Assembly: GCA_028718125.1 (NCBI GenBank)
Contig: JAQUMN010000018.1
Coordinates: 1 to 64,000 of the forward strand
Source of the DNA: Kiritimatiellia bacterium
GTDB lineage: Bacteria; Verrucomicrobiota; Kiritimatiellia; JAAZAB01
Length of the DNA: 64,000 nucleotides
Direction of reading: 5' to 3'
The notes beneath the pieces were generated by a model. It ran no database searches and was not told where the DNA came from. It was given only the letters and a program-made list of their open reading frames with translations. The first letter of the stretch is position 1, and every line of letters starts with the position of its first letter. Both the position numbers and the translations under genes were made by a program. Positions 8,741-17,637 of the stretch are shown in pieces.

Positions 8741-9982
8741 ATGGATCAGTCACTAAATTTTGCCGCCGTGATCAAAGCCGCGGGCATTCCTGAACAGGGC
8801 GCGATATGGGCCAATACCTGGCCTGATTCCCAACCATCTTTTCGCTTGAATGAACTATATTTTTTCCAGCCGCGCTGGATGGACGAAGCTCTGGCAAAAC
8901 TGAAAATGCCGGAAACGATCAATACGGCCTTCCGGCAAGCGCGGCCTTTTTTCGCGCAACATCCGGCGCTCCAGCGCTTGGCCTGGCATTGCTGTCACCT
9001 GCTATATCAGACCCGGTTTGATCCGGCTGCTCTCAAAACCTGGCCGCCCATGCCGACGACGCTGGGGCCGGACGAGGCCATGTTTTATGCGTTTATCTGC
9101 CTGGCCGGCTTGCCGCATCTTGAGCGGCTGCATCGTCAGCGCGGCATTGATCCGGCCATTACATATGACACGGCGGCTGATTTTGCCCTGTGGATGGAGC
9201 ACTATCACGGTCAATCCGGCGTGTGGGGACTCAGCAACACGATTCTCAGATGGGTTTACGGTTACCTTTCGGGCGCATTGGTCAAATTGGGACGCCTGCA
9301 ATATTGCCCCGGAAAATTCCCGTATGATTTTCATGTGTATCGGCGGCGCCGCGATCCAAGCGTGTTAATGCTGGCTGGGGACGGCATGCAGTTCCGGCCG
9401 GATGGCCAGTTTGATGGCGCCAATCAGATCACAGCCGGTGCGCAATGCTGGACAAGCCGCTGGAGCACCACCCCGACCGAAGTCAACGGCAATTCGATTT
9501 CGCACTCCGGCGTCGCGCAACCCAAAATCGTCACTTTGCCGACCGCCGAATGGGACGAAGTGCTTACCCAGCAAAGCCCAATACTGGAAGTCCACATTCC
9601 CGCCACCGGCCCGCTAACACATGAGGCTTGCATAGATTCGCTGCGCAGGTCGCGGGCCTTTTTCCCCGTTCATTATCCGGAAGTTAACTTTTGCGCGTTC
9701 ACTTGCGTATCCTGGCTCATGGACAACCAGTTTGACCGCTATCTTCCAGAGTCATCTAACATCCTGCAGTTCCAGCGCAATTTTTATCTCCATCCCGTTC
9801 CCCGCGCCAATGACAAGCAAACATACGAGCGGGTCTTCGGCCGATCTTACGAGAACATTGACGATGCGCCGCAAACCACTTCACTGCAGCGCATTTTGGT
9901 GGCACATGTCAAAGCCGGGGGACGCTGGCATAGCGGCGGCGGGTTCATCCTGCGCGAAGGCGCTGGCGCGGGTGTTTCTTAA
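8741..9982 (+). CDS. Acyltransferase domain-containing protein (GNAT-like), substrate unknown
   Basis: 413 residues from the ATG at 8741. The body (repeated aromatic motifs, FVPYD-like FPYDFHVY segment, ATGPLTHEACIDSLRRSRAFF and the ending AGGRWHSGGGFIL) resembles proteins annotated as acyltransferase domain-containing, with an N-terminal helical domain and a C-terminal GNAT-like half. The acyl donor and acceptor are unknown. An upstream ATG at 8546 is in frame, but residues before 8741 are translated MITE-like repeat, so the later start is chosen. The gene is on the plus strand between two minus-strand genes for ATP-synthase helper-like proteins, which suggests insertion. Family recognition is from memory and moderate. 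Confidence 0.7.
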   Translation: MDQSLNFAAVIKAAGIPEQGAIWANTWPDSQPSFRLNELYFFQPRWMDEALAKLKMPETINTAFRQARPFFAQHPALQRLAWHCCHLLYQTRFDPAALKTWPPMPTTLGPDEAMFYAFICLAGLPHLERLHRQRGIDPAITYDTAADFALWMEHYHGQSGVWGLSNTILRWVYGYLSGALVKLGRLQYCPGKFPYDFHVYRRRRDPSVLMLAGDGMQFRPDGQFDGANQITAGAQCWTSRWSTTPTEVNGNSISHSGVAQPKIVTLPTAEWDEVLTQQSPILEVHIPATGPLTHEACIDSLRRSRAFFPVHYPEVNFCAFTCVSWLMDNQFDRYLPESSNILQFQRNFYLHPVPRANDKQTYERVFGRSYENIDDAPQTTSLQRILVAHVKAGGRWHSGGGFILREGAGAGVS

Positions 9983-10012
9983 AGCATCCTTGATGGGCCG
10001 CAAGCAGACGCG

Positions 10013-10354
10013 CTATTGATTCCGATCCACGTCAAACTTCAATGTATCCTTGGCTGAGCGCCGCGGGGTATGCGCGCGGGACGCAGAAACAAAGATATTG
10101 AGGAAGCCGGCGGCAATGCCGAAAAGCAGGAGCAGGATGGTCAGCCAGGGTCTCGTGTTCAGCCAGCGATCCAGGTAATAGCCGGCGAAAAGCCCCAGGA
10201 AGGTGCATCCAACCAGCGTAAAACCCAAAGACCCCAAGGTCGCCAGACCTTGCCAGACCGTTTGACTCGCCATCGTTTTCCGCGATCTCACGGGAGTAAC
10301 GGTTCCGCCGCCGATTGGTTCAAGCGGAGGGGGAAGAGGGCGGTTTCTTTTCAT
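10013..10354 (-). CDS. AtpZ/AtpI family protein (F0F1-ATPase associated)
   Basis: 113 residues. A proline-rich N-terminus is followed by two membrane helices at about 36-60 and 69-90, with [20 protein letters not shown] between them, the standard pattern of AtpZ, a helper proposed to move Mg2+/Ca2+ and aid c-ring assembly. The start overlaps the 3' end of tatA in another frame; GGAAGG lies about 11 bases upstream. No atpB, atpE or other ATP synthase gene follows. The call is strong at family level; the role in this organism is inference. Confidence 0.75.
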   Translation of the reverse strand: MKRNRPLPPPLEPIGGGTVTPVRSRKTMASQTVWQGLATLGSLGFTLVGCTFLGLFAGYYLDRWLNTRPWLTILLLLFGIAAGFLNIFVSASRAHTPRRSAKDTLKFDVDRNQ

Positions 10355-10499
10355 CGGATGCATCGCCTTCCTCGCGGCCCTTTTTAAACTCGCGCAAGCT
10401 TTTGCCCAGCGAGCGCGCCAGGTCCGGCAGGCGTTTGGCGCCGAACAACAACAGGACGACCAGCAAAATTAATAATATCTCCGGCCAGCCAATGTTCAT
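10320..10499 (-). CDS. tatA: Sec-independent protein translocase TatA/TatE
   Basis: 59 residues. An N-terminal helix (about 5-20, [20 protein letters not shown]) is followed by the phenylalanine-glycine hinge ([10 protein letters not shown]) and an amphipathic helix ([12 protein letters not shown]), ending in a charged tail: the classic TatA layout. TatA oligomers form the twin-arginine pathway through which folded proteins cross the inner membrane. No tatB or tatC is nearby. The ATG overlaps the stop of the upstream coiled-coil gene (ATGA, 10496-10499), so the two are likely coupled; the 3' end overlaps the start of atpZ by 35 bases. Confidence 0.93.
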   Translation of the reverse strand: MNIGWPEILLILLVVLLLFGAKRLPDLARSLGKSLREFKKGREEGDASDEKKPPSSPSA

Positions 10500-10798
10500 G
10501 ATGCCGCTCCTTTCCGAATGCGTTCTTTTTCTTCCTCCGCGCGGACCTTGATTTTTTCGATTTCCGCGCGCTGTTCGGTTTTGATCAGCTCGATTTTTTC
10601 CGGATCCTCACCAGCTTTGGCCAGCCGATCGCTTCCCAGGATTTCCAACTCCGCCTGTTTGGCCTTTGTTTTGCGATCAACCTCGGCCAGAGCCGTTTTT
10701 TGCGCATCGGTCAATCTGGCCATCGCGCCATCACGCTTTTCCAGACGTTCCATGGCCAGGTCCAACGCGCTCTTCAACGATTTGCCGGTAGATTTCAT
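10496..10798 (-). CDS. Hypothetical charged coiled-coil protein upstream of tatA
   Basis: About 100 residues, almost entirely Lys/Glu/Arg/Ala-rich helix (for example [19 protein letters not shown]), with no signal peptide or membrane segment. Family not recognised. It overlaps tatA by 4 bases and should be cotranslated with it, so a link with Tat export or membrane-protein assembly is possible but unproven. The start could be the ATG at 10798 (AGGA about 11 bases upstream) or 10810 (too close to that site). Confidence 0.65.
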   Translation of the reverse strand: MKSTGKSLKSALDLAMERLEKRDGAMARLTDAQKTALAEVDRKTKAKQAELEILGSDRLAKAGEDPEKIELIKTEQRAEIEKIKVRAEEEKERIRKGAAS

Positions 10799-10860
10799 AT
10801 CGACATTCATCCTGAAAATAAAGATTGCCATCAACCTTACTGCCCCCGTAAATTAAGGCC

Positions 10861-11304
10861 ATGTCGGATTTCCGTCAAGACGAGTTTTTCATGCGGCAAG
10901 CCCTTCAACAGGCGGCGCTGGCGGCCGAAGCCAGCGAGGTGCCGATCGGCGCGGTCATAGTCCGCGCTCAGGCCGTCATCGGTCGCGCGCACAACCAGGT
11001 GGAAATGCTGAAGGACCCGACCGCCCATGCCGAAATGATCGCCATCACCCAGGCCGCAAACGCAATCGGCGACTGGCGCCTGACCGAATGCGCCCTCTAT
11101 GTCACCAAAGAGCCCTGCCCCATGTGTGCAGGCGCCATTACCCTGGCCAGGATACCCAAGGTAGTGTTCGGGGTGAGCGACCCGCAGAGCACTGGCACAT
11201 TGCATGCCGAGGAAATCATACGCGGCGTATTGGAAGAGGAATGCCGGTCGATCTTGCAGGATTTTTTCAAACTGGCACGCAAGCAGGATGCCGACAGACC
11301 GTAG
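10861..11304 (+). CDS. tadA: tRNA-specific adenosine deaminase TadA
   Basis: 147 residues, the usual length. Zinc and catalytic residues are clear: H56-A57-E58 (TAHAEM) and the PCPMC motif with C86 and C89. TadA deaminates adenosine 34 of tRNA-Arg(ACG) to inosine in the cytoplasm. It stands alone on the plus strand, divergent from the coiled-coil/tatA genes. The opening DEFFMRQALQQAALAAE and VPIGAV block are typical. Not to be confused with the pilus ATPase of the same name. Confidence 0.95.
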   Translation: MSDFRQDEFFMRQALQQAALAAEASEVPIGAVIVRAQAVIGRAHNQVEMLKDPTAHAEMIAITQAANAIGDWRLTECALYVTKEPCPMCAGAITLARIPKVVFGVSDPQSTGTLHAEEIIRGVLEEECRSILQDFFKLARKQDADRP

Positions 11305-11383
11305 ACCTTGCACTGTCGACCGTGGAACATGCGGCTGGTGTGGCCCTCTTCTTCCTGAAATCCACAGCCTTCAGCCCACTGCT

Positions 11384-12376
11384 TCAGCGCTCCACGAGAG
11401 TTTCCGCAATCTTCATGCCGAAATGCCGTCCGCCGGCCTCAAGATGCGCCAGGATCTGATCGCCTTCCTTGAGCTTGGCCACCGAAACAGGCCGGCCATC
11501 GGGACGCACAAGATTGATGGTCTCGGCATTCTGGAGATAAACCGATATTGGCTTCCCATCAACTTCGGCGGTTATCAGGATCATCGGACGGGTTTCAATT
11601 TTGCACCGGCCGGTTTGTGCCGTTTTCGTTTCGCCTTTGGAATTAACGATCAAAACCGGCGTGCCCGTCCGCAGGTCGGATAAATAAGCCGTCTTGTTTT
11701 CCGGCAATAAAATATAGGCATGCAACGCGCTGGCGTTAACCCGGAAGGGGCGCGCCGCCACATACTGATTTTCCAGACTTTCCGAGTGCACCAGGAAAAA
11801 GGCGCTGCTGGCGTTGCCGATCAGCATGCCCTCGCCAATGGTCATGGCGGAGCAGGTGTCAATGCAAATCCTGTCCCCCATCCCGCTCGGTTCAATCTTT
11901 TTCACAATTGCCGTTTTAAGTTCAATTTTCGGCGAAAGGCCATGGACCAGCCCGATAATTTTCCTGACCTCATTTGGATCGCGGCTGACCACAACCACGC
12001 CGTCAACTCCTTTTTCCAGGATGCCGATCATGGTGCGCGCTTCTTCCGAATTTTTCACTTCCGCCATAATCCGGTCGCGCTGGGCCAGGATATTTTCAAG
12101 CGGGATGATGGCCCAGTCGGGAAGGCGCAGCAGAATAATGGCTTTCCGGTCGGCCCTGGCCGCCAGATTCTCGTCGCCCTTTGAGCGGATTTCAATGACG
12201 ATAACATCCTTGCCGACAACAATATCGCCATCCTCGGCCACCGTCATAATGCGGCCAAGTTCTTTTACCTTGCCGGAACATCCCTTGTCCACAAAGACGG
12301 CATCCGCGCCGCTTTCGATGGCCGCCACGGCGAGGTCCTTATCCCAGGGCTTAATCTGCACCCACACCTGTTTCAT
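11384..12376 (-). CDS. 3-dehydroquinate synthase type II (archaeal type)
   Basis: 330 residues. The sequence (VWVQIKPWDKD start, GGRHFGMKIAETLVER end, GDRICIDTCSAM core) matches the archaeal DHQ synthase II family, which makes 3-dehydroquinate from the product of ADTH synthase by NAD-dependent oxidative deamination and cyclisation. It is unrelated to the usual AroB. The start overlaps the stop of the ADTH synthase gene by 4 bases, so both steps of the alternative entry to aromatic amino-acid synthesis are coupled. The pair is common in archaea and found in some bacteria. No other shikimate genes are in the window. Confidence 0.9.
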   Translation of the reverse strand: MKQVWVQIKPWDKDLAVAAIESGADAVFVDKGCSGKVKELGRIMTVAEDGDIVVGKDVIVIEIRSKGDENLAARADRKAIILLRLPDWAIIPLENILAQRDRIMAEVKNSEEARTMIGILEKGVDGVVVVSRDPNEVRKIIGLVHGLSPKIELKTAIVKKIEPSGMGDRICIDTCSAMTIGEGMLIGNASSAFFLVHSESLENQYVAARPFRVNASALHAYILLPENKTAYLSDLRTGTPVLIVNSKGETKTAQTGRCKIETRPMILITAEVDGKPISVYLQNAETINLVRPDGRPVSVAKLKEGDQILAHLEAGGRHFGMKIAETLVER

Positions 12377-13176
12377 TGTTTCCCCTTCAACGTGCGCGCG
12401 GCTGCGCGCGCGGTCGCGCCCTCATGCACAACCATGGAAATCGCGGCCACCATCCGGGAGGGATCGGCGTGCTGAAAGACATTGCGGCCGATGGAAACAC
12501 CCGCAGCGCCGGCCTTGATGGCGCCTTCCACCATGTTCAGAATATCATCGTCCGATTCCAGCTTCTCGCCACCGGCAATCACAACCGGCACCGGGCAGCC
12601 GCTCGTAACCTGCGCGAAGGATTGCGGGCTGCCGGTGTAATTCACTTTCACGATATCGGCGCCCAGCTCGGCGCCAACCCGCGCCGCGTGCTTGACATAC
12701 GTGACGTCGTATTCGCTCTTGATCTTATCGCCGCGTGTATACATCATGGCCACCAGGGGCATGCCCCATTGCATGCACTTGCGGCTGACCTGCCCAAAAT
12801 GATCGAGCATGATATCGTCCGTCGGCGCACCGAGGTTGACATGGATGGAAACGCCATCGGCCCCGATTTGCAGGGCCTCTTCCACCGTGCAGACCAGCAC
12901 CTTGCCGGTGGGGTCCGGCGACATGCTCGTACTGGCCGACAAGTGGATGACCAGCCCGATATCCTTGCCCGCCTGCCGGTGGCCAACCTTGACGATGCCC
13001 TTGTGCACGATAATGGCATTGGCGCCGCCGTTGACGACGTTATCCACGGCCTTTTTCATATCAATCAACCCGCCAATGGGCCCCACAGTAACGCCGTGAT
13101 CCATGGGCACGATGACGGTTTTGCCCGTCTTCCGGTTGATAATACGTTCCAAGCGAATGTTCTTGCCTAGCATCAT
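12373..13176 (-). CDS. 2-amino-3,7-dideoxy-D-threo-hept-6-ulosonate synthase (ADTH synthase, class I aldolase fold)
   Basis: About 267 residues, TIM-barrel class I aldolase. Seen: [11 protein letters not shown] near the N-terminus (catalytic Asp), Schiff-base lysine in DIVKVNYTG (about residue 179 counted from the first ATG), and the phosphate site [11 protein letters not shown]. Family knowledge: it condenses a 6-deoxy-5-ketofructose phosphate with aspartate semialdehyde to start the archaeal-type shikimate route. A class I fructose-bisphosphate aldolase is the alternative, but the coupled DHQ synthase II decides. Three near ATGs exist (13182, 13176, 13173); AGGGAG lies one base before the first, so 13176 fits ribosome spacing better. 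Confidence 0.88.
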   Translation of the reverse strand: MMLGKNIRLERIINRKTGKTVIVPMDHGVTVGPIGGLIDMKKAVDNVVNGGANAIIVHKGIVKVGHRQAGKDIGLVIHLSASTSMSPDPTGKVLVCTVEEALQIGADGVSIHVNLGAPTDDIMLDHFGQVSRKCMQWGMPLVAMMYTRGDKIKSEYDVTYVKHAARVGAELGADIVKVNYTGSPQSFAQVTSGCPVPVVIAGGEKLESDDDILNMVEGAIKAGAAGVSIGRNVFQHADPSRMVAAISMVVHEGATARAAARTLKGKQ

Positions 13177-13182
13177 AATCAT

Positions 13183-13475
13183 GCTCCCTTTCAGTTATTT
13201 GCGCTAAACCATAGCAAATATGCGCACACGATGCCATAAAAACATTTGATTTGGTTCAAAGATCCCTGCCCGCGATGCTACGCACCCGCAACGCTGGCGC
13301 GCAGCGACTGCGGGCTGGGTAGCATTGCAGGCGGGCGGATTCCCAATTCCCAATTCACGGTTGTGTTTTTCGCCGTTTTTATTTAACCTTGAATTTGGAA
13401 TGGCGAATCCTTGTTACCATGGATGTTTTTCACTCATAGTTTTTCCTGGAAGGCACAATCGCCATCAAACACCAA
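13183..13475. repeat. Gap with a long imperfect hairpin of the CCTGCCCGCAATGCTAC type
   Basis: The divergent gap between the ADTH synthase and the xylulokinase-like gene has no reading frame of note. At about 13265-13345 the arm CCTGCCCGCGATGCTACGC is mirrored by GGGTAGCATTGCAGGCGGGC, forming a long imperfect stem with inner arms around ACGCTGGCGCGCAGCG. Related short hairpins occur at about 33722-33758 and 35417-35450. Promoters for both divergent genes must also lie here, but no clear -35/-10 pair was found. Confidence 0.6.
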
Positions 13476-15104
13476 GTGATTACTAAACGTGATATTACCG
13501 CATCAGCCCTGTTTCTGGGCCTGGATCTCAGCACACAGGGGCTCAAAGCCACGTTAATTGATGTCACCGGCCGGGTTGTTGCCGAAATGGCCCTTCAATT
13601 TGACGCGGACTTGCCGGAATTCAAGACCACCGGCGGCGTGCATCGCCATGCCGATGGGCTCACCGTCACGGCGCCGCCGCTTATGTGGGTGGCGGCGCTG
13701 GACCTGCTCCTGGCGCGCATGCAAACGGAAAAATTGCCGCTGGCCAGGGTCGCCGCCCTTTCCGGCTCCGGCCAGCAGCATGGCAGCGTGTATCTGCGCC
13801 GCAATGCGCGGACGCGACTGAGAACGCTCGATGCCCGGCTTGGCCTGCACGATCAACTTCGGAATGTGTTTGCATTCGACGCCGCGCCGGTCTGGATGGA
13901 TTCCAGCACCGGAATACAATGCCGGGAACGGGACGCCGTCCTCGGCGGAGCGCAGGCCGTGGCGGAGCTGACTGGTTCGCGTTCCTATGAACGCTTCACG
14001 GGCAACCAGATCGCCAAAATTTACCAGCGCCACCCGGAAGCGTACGCGGCCACGGATCATATTGCCTTGGTCAGTTCGTTCACGGCCTCGCTGTTAATCG
14101 GCGATTATGCGTCCATCGAGCCGGGCGACGGCGCCGGCATGAATCTGATGAACATCCGCACCCGCCGCTGGGACCCAGCCGCGCTCCGGTGCACGGCGCC
14201 GGGCTTGGAGAAACGGCTGGGGCCGATCGTGCCATCGCACAAAGCCATCGGTCATCTTAGCCGCTATTTTGCCGAGCGCTACGGATTTGCGCCTGAGGCC
14301 AAAGTCATCGCATTTTCCGGGGACAATCCCAACAGCCTGGCCGCGCTGGGCTTGGCGCGCTCCGGCGACATCGCCATCAGCCTGGGCACGAGCGATACGG
14401 TTTTCGGCGCGCTTTCCGCGCCGAAACCATCCGCAGCGGAGGGTCACATTTTCGGGAACCCGATCAACCCGCAAGGCTACATGGCGCTCATCTGTTACAA
14501 AAACGGCTCGCTTACGCGCGAAGCGGTGCGCAATGAATTTGCCCGGGGATCATGGAAGACATTCGATGCCGCCCTGGCACGGACGCCGGCGGGTAACGGC
14601 GGACGGATCGGGTTCTATTTCAAGGAACCGGAAATCACGCCGACGGTGCTCAAGCCGGAAATTTACCGGTTTGGCCCGGATGGCCGCCCGGAACGGTTTA
14701 CACCGGAACAGAATGTTCGCGCCGTGGTGGAAGGACAATATCTTTCCATGCGGCTCCACGGAAACAACATTGGGCTCATGCCGCAAAAAATTCTGGCCAC
14801 CGGCGGCGCTTCGGTGAACAAAAGCTTGTTGCAGGTCATGGCAAACGTGTTCGGAACGAGGGTCTATGTGTCCAGCCAGCCGAACTCGGCGTCGCTGGGC
14901 GCCGCATACCGGGCCTTGCATGGCTGGCACTGCGCGCGCGCTAAAAGGTTTATACCGTTCGCCAAAGTTATCCGGACAGCGGACTTCTTTACACCGGCGG
15001 CTGAACCCGACTTGGCCGCACATCGCCTCTGCACGGCATTGTTGAGACGCTATGCGCAGTTGGAAAAACAAGTGCTTAGCAGGACAAGGAGGAGACATCC
15101 ATGA
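13476..15104 (+). CDS. Xylulokinase, eukaryotic XYLB-like (FGGY family)
   Basis: 542 residues. FGGY kinase features are present: the phosphate loop GLDLSTQGLKATLIDV (about 15-30), SGSGQQHGS (96-104), SGDNPNSLAALGL with the catalytic Asp, SLGTSDTVFG, and the C-terminal LATGGASVNKSLLQVMANVF. The early blocks DLPEFKTTGGVHRHADGLTV and LMWVAALDLLL are much closer to animal XYLB than to E. coli XylB. It should phosphorylate D-xylulose in the cytoplasm, after xylose isomerase at 18659-19693. The first in-frame codon usable as a start is GTG 13476; GGAAGG lies 22 bases upstream, closer to an ATC codon, so the true start is unsure. Confidence 0.88.
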   Translation: MITKRDITASALFLGLDLSTQGLKATLIDVTGRVVAEMALQFDADLPEFKTTGGVHRHADGLTVTAPPLMWVAALDLLLARMQTEKLPLARVAALSGSGQQHGSVYLRRNARTRLRTLDARLGLHDQLRNVFAFDAAPVWMDSSTGIQCRERDAVLGGAQAVAELTGSRSYERFTGNQIAKIYQRHPEAYAATDHIALVSSFTASLLIGDYASIEPGDGAGMNLMNIRTRRWDPAALRCTAPGLEKRLGPIVPSHKAIGHLSRYFAERYGFAPEAKVIAFSGDNPNSLAALGLARSGDIAISLGTSDTVFGALSAPKPSAAEGHIFGNPINPQGYMALICYKNGSLTREAVRNEFARGSWKTFDAALARTPAGNGGRIGFYFKEPEITPTVLKPEIYRFGPDGRPERFTPEQNVRAVVEGQYLSMRLHGNNIGLMPQKILATGGASVNKSLLQVMANVFGTRVYVSSQPNSASLGAAYRALHGWHCARAKRFIPFAKVIRTADFFTPAAEPDLAAHRLCTALLRRYAQLEKQVLSRTRRRHP

Positions 15105-15526
15105 ACGCAACGAGAAGTATCAGGACAATCTTTGGCTGTGCAGTGGTTGGCTGTGGCATTATCTGGTCGATCATGTTTCCAAAGACCGGCGAAATTCTGC
15201 GCCCGGATTTTGTGCTTTCCGTCGCTCTCGGGATCGGGCTAATCGTCACGGGGATACTTTGCTTATTGATGACGAGGTCGCGAGCAGCACTTCTGGTTCT
15301 TTCAATTCTGTTTCTCTGGTCTGTGTTGACCAATGTCGTCTTTCTGTCCCTTTTGCGAGGTTCTCTTGAAATCGTCCAGGACATTCCGGCAATGGAGTCG
15401 CACAACGCCCGATACTGGCTGAGCATATTGGAATCCAACAGAGAAGACAAAATCACATATCTATCATTCCGCCTAAAGCAGATGATCAAAGAAGAGAAGG
15501 AAATGTCCGGACCGCCAAAGCGATAG
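15101..15526 (+). CDS. Hypothetical membrane protein
   Basis: 141 residues with about three membrane helices (10-28, 37-57, 63-85) and a charged C-terminal tail of about 50 residues. Family not recognised. The ATG overlaps the stop of the xylulokinase-like gene (ATGA) and a full AAGGAGG Shine-Dalgarno lies at the right distance, so it is translated with that gene. AT content looks a little higher than in its neighbours. A role in sugar use is possible from context only. Confidence 0.7.
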   Translation: MNATRSIRTIFGCAVVGCGIIWSIMFPKTGEILRPDFVLSVALGIGLIVTGILCLLMTRSRAALLVLSILFLWSVLTNVVFLSLLRGSLEIVQDIPAMESHNARYWLSILESNREDKITYLSFRLKQMIKEEKEMSGPPKR

Positions 15527-15687
15527 GAAAAGCGCCATTCAAGACACTACCTAAAAAGCAGCCCGCCAACACATGCCGGCAACGGGAATACCCGCGCCAG
15601 ATGAGCCCCGTTCGGTCAATACAACAAGCCTGAACAGCTATTTCGCACAATCAGTTCGGAGTCAACAATTAGAATAGAGAGGTATCT

Positions 15688-16458
15688 ATGTCTCCAGCCG
15701 TATGCCCTGTTATGAATACCGCTTTCAAATGGCCGGTCGGCGCGCGTGGCGCCCTGAGCCTGACCTTCGATGATGCCCGGCCAAGCCAGGTCGAAGCAGG
15801 CGTGCCGCTCTTTGACCGGTTCGGGGTGCATGCCACGTTCTATGTAGTGCCGGCGGCGATCAGGAAACTACCCGATGCCTGGCGCCGCGCCGTGGCCTCG
15901 GGCCACGAGGCCGGCGGCCACACACTCTCGCACGCTTGCACGGGCAACTTCGGGTTCGTGACTGACCCGAAAAAGAGCCTGGAAAAAATGACGCTGGCGC
16001 AATTGGAAGCGGAACTTGTGGAGTCCAACGCTCAAATCGAGCAGCTCGTCGACATCCGGCCGGTGAGTTTTGCCTATCCCTGCGGGCAGAAGTTTGTCGG
16101 CTGCGGCGAACGGCTCCAGAGCTATGTGCCGCTGATCGCCCGCCATTACCGCACGGGCCGCGGCTGGCGCGACGAATACTTCAACGCCCCCGACCGCTGC
16201 GACCTGGCCCAAGTCGCCGGCATAGAACTCGACGGGCTGGATTTCGATCAGGTCCGGCCGCAGATCCTGGAGGCAGCCAAAAGCGGAACCTGGCTGGTGC
16301 TGGCAGGCCACGACATCGGCACGGATCCCCGCAAACAGATGACCAAGGTCGCGACACTTGAGGCCATTTGCGCCTATTGCCGGGACCCGGCCAACGGCAT
16401 CTGGATCGACACGGTTACCGCGATAGGCGATTACATCCGCCGTACCCGCGAGCGCTGA
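15688..16458 (+). CDS. Polysaccharide deacetylase (NodB/CE4-like)
   Basis: 256 residues. The NodB-type motifs are visible: SLTFDDARPSQ (catalytic Asp and metal Asp), GHEAGGHTLSH (metal His pair) and SFAYPCGQ. The family removes N- or O-acetyl groups from chitin, peptidoglycan or xylan; no signal peptide is seen, which suggests cytoplasmic action or another route. AGAGAGG precedes the ATG. It follows the xylulokinase region by 160 bases and has no obvious partner. The substrate is unknown. Confidence 0.85.
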   Translation: MSPAVCPVMNTAFKWPVGARGALSLTFDDARPSQVEAGVPLFDRFGVHATFYVVPAAIRKLPDAWRRAVASGHEAGGHTLSHACTGNFGFVTDPKKSLEKMTLAQLEAELVESNAQIEQLVDIRPVSFAYPCGQKFVGCGERLQSYVPLIARHYRTGRGWRDEYFNAPDRCDLAQVAGIELDGLDFDQVRPQILEAAKSGTWLVLAGHDIGTDPRKQMTKVATLEAICAYCRDPANGIWIDTVTAIGDYIRRTRER

Positions 16459-16645
16459 ACTGCTGAAAAGTGAAGTACCCCGTGGTCCCGATGCGCGAAG
16501 CGCGACCATGGCGGGGCATCTTTGCGGAACCCTGCGAAGCCAGCAACGCCATCCTGTTATTCCATAGCCACTTTGGCGACAAAGCATCTTCCCTGTGGCA
16601 GCCACAGGGCTTCTTGGCGAAGACGGGAGAACCGCAGTAATTGCG

Positions 16646-17581
16646 TCATTTCATCATAATCCGCTCGGGGATAATGACGGGATATTTCTGGCGCTTGACC
16701 CAGTATTCGCGGCCGCTGATGATCAGATGCCGGTAAATCAACGCCTCCAGCTGGGCATGGTTGCCTTTGACAAAGCAGATCGTTGCAGAATTTCTTTTGC
16801 CGCTGTCACCGTTTACCAGGCGGAAATCGCTTGGCGCCCGGAAGATGAAGTCTTTAGGACGCAGAATGCCTTCCACATCCCGCCACTTCCCTTGCCCTTT
16901 GTCTGCAACCAGATCGAGCCCTGACGGCATGAAGAACACGGCGTCCTTAGCCGGCATCGGGACAATCGGCTCGACGGCAGGCTGAGGCGACGGAGCCGGC
17001 TGCTTGATTTCCGGTTCCGGCTTCGACGACGGCACCACCACAATCGCCGGCACCGAAGGCGGCACCGGTTTAATTGGCTCCTCTTTTACCGGTTCCACTT
17101 GAGCCGGTTCAATTTTAGCCGGTTCAACATATGTCAGAGGAACCTCACTGACCAGCAACCGGGAAATCCACAGGGAACAGGCCGGGGGCGGGGCAATTTT
17201 CACCCACTCGGCATGGGTTCCGCGTACATCCACTTTTTCACCCTGGGACAATTGCCCCACGATGTTGAAATTGATGCCGGCCCCGGCACGCACATTAACT
17301 TTTTTAGAGCAGTTAATTATCCCATCCTTGACGTAATCCCCCAGCACCCAGAAATTTATGTTGGTGGGCGCCACGACCTCAACCCATTCATTATCCATTG
17401 TCTTGGCCATCAGGATGTCGTTTTCCGATACCTGGCCGACCACCTCGGAAGTGACGAGCGCCTTGGCCCGCAAGTTACAGTTGCTCTTCAACACCTTAAC
17501 CCGGGTTAAGGCCGCGGCTTCCGCTCTGCCGCTCAGGCACAGGCCGACAATGATAATCGTCATCACAAGCCATTGTTTCAT
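16646..17581 (-). CDS. Secreted protein with two bacterial SH3-like domains
   Basis: 311 residues. Signal peptide 1-23 (ends GRAEAAA), then two SH3b-type units at about 26-90 and 92-150 (each with the pattern NLRA or NVRAGAG, then V-G-Q, then W-V), a Pro/Glu/Val-rich linker of about 60 residues (about 155-215), and a C-terminal part rich in aromatic and basic residues that matches nothing I recognise. Such SH3b proteins usually bind cell-wall or envelope polymers. AGGAGG lies 8 bases before the ATG. It stands alone between convergent and same-strand genes. Confidence 0.75.
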   Translation of the reverse strand: MKQWLVMTIIIVGLCLSGRAEAAALTRVKVLKSNCNLRAKALVTSEVVGQVSENDILMAKTMDNEWVEVVAPTNINFWVLGDYVKDGIINCSKKVNVRAGAGINFNIVGQLSQGEKVDVRGTHAEWVKIAPPPACSLWISRLLVSEVPLTYVEPAKIEPAQVEPVKEEPIKPVPPSVPAIVVVPSSKPEPEIKQPAPSPQPAVEPIVPMPAKDAVFFMPSGLDLVADKGQGKWRDVEGILRPKDFIFRAPSDFRLVNGDSGKRNSATICFVKGNHAQLEALIYRHLIISGREYWVKRQKYPVIIPERIMMK

Positions 17582-17637
17582 CGGTTACCTCCTGGTTAAA
17601 TGACCGCGGTCAATATTACAGCCCCGATTAATGCGGA

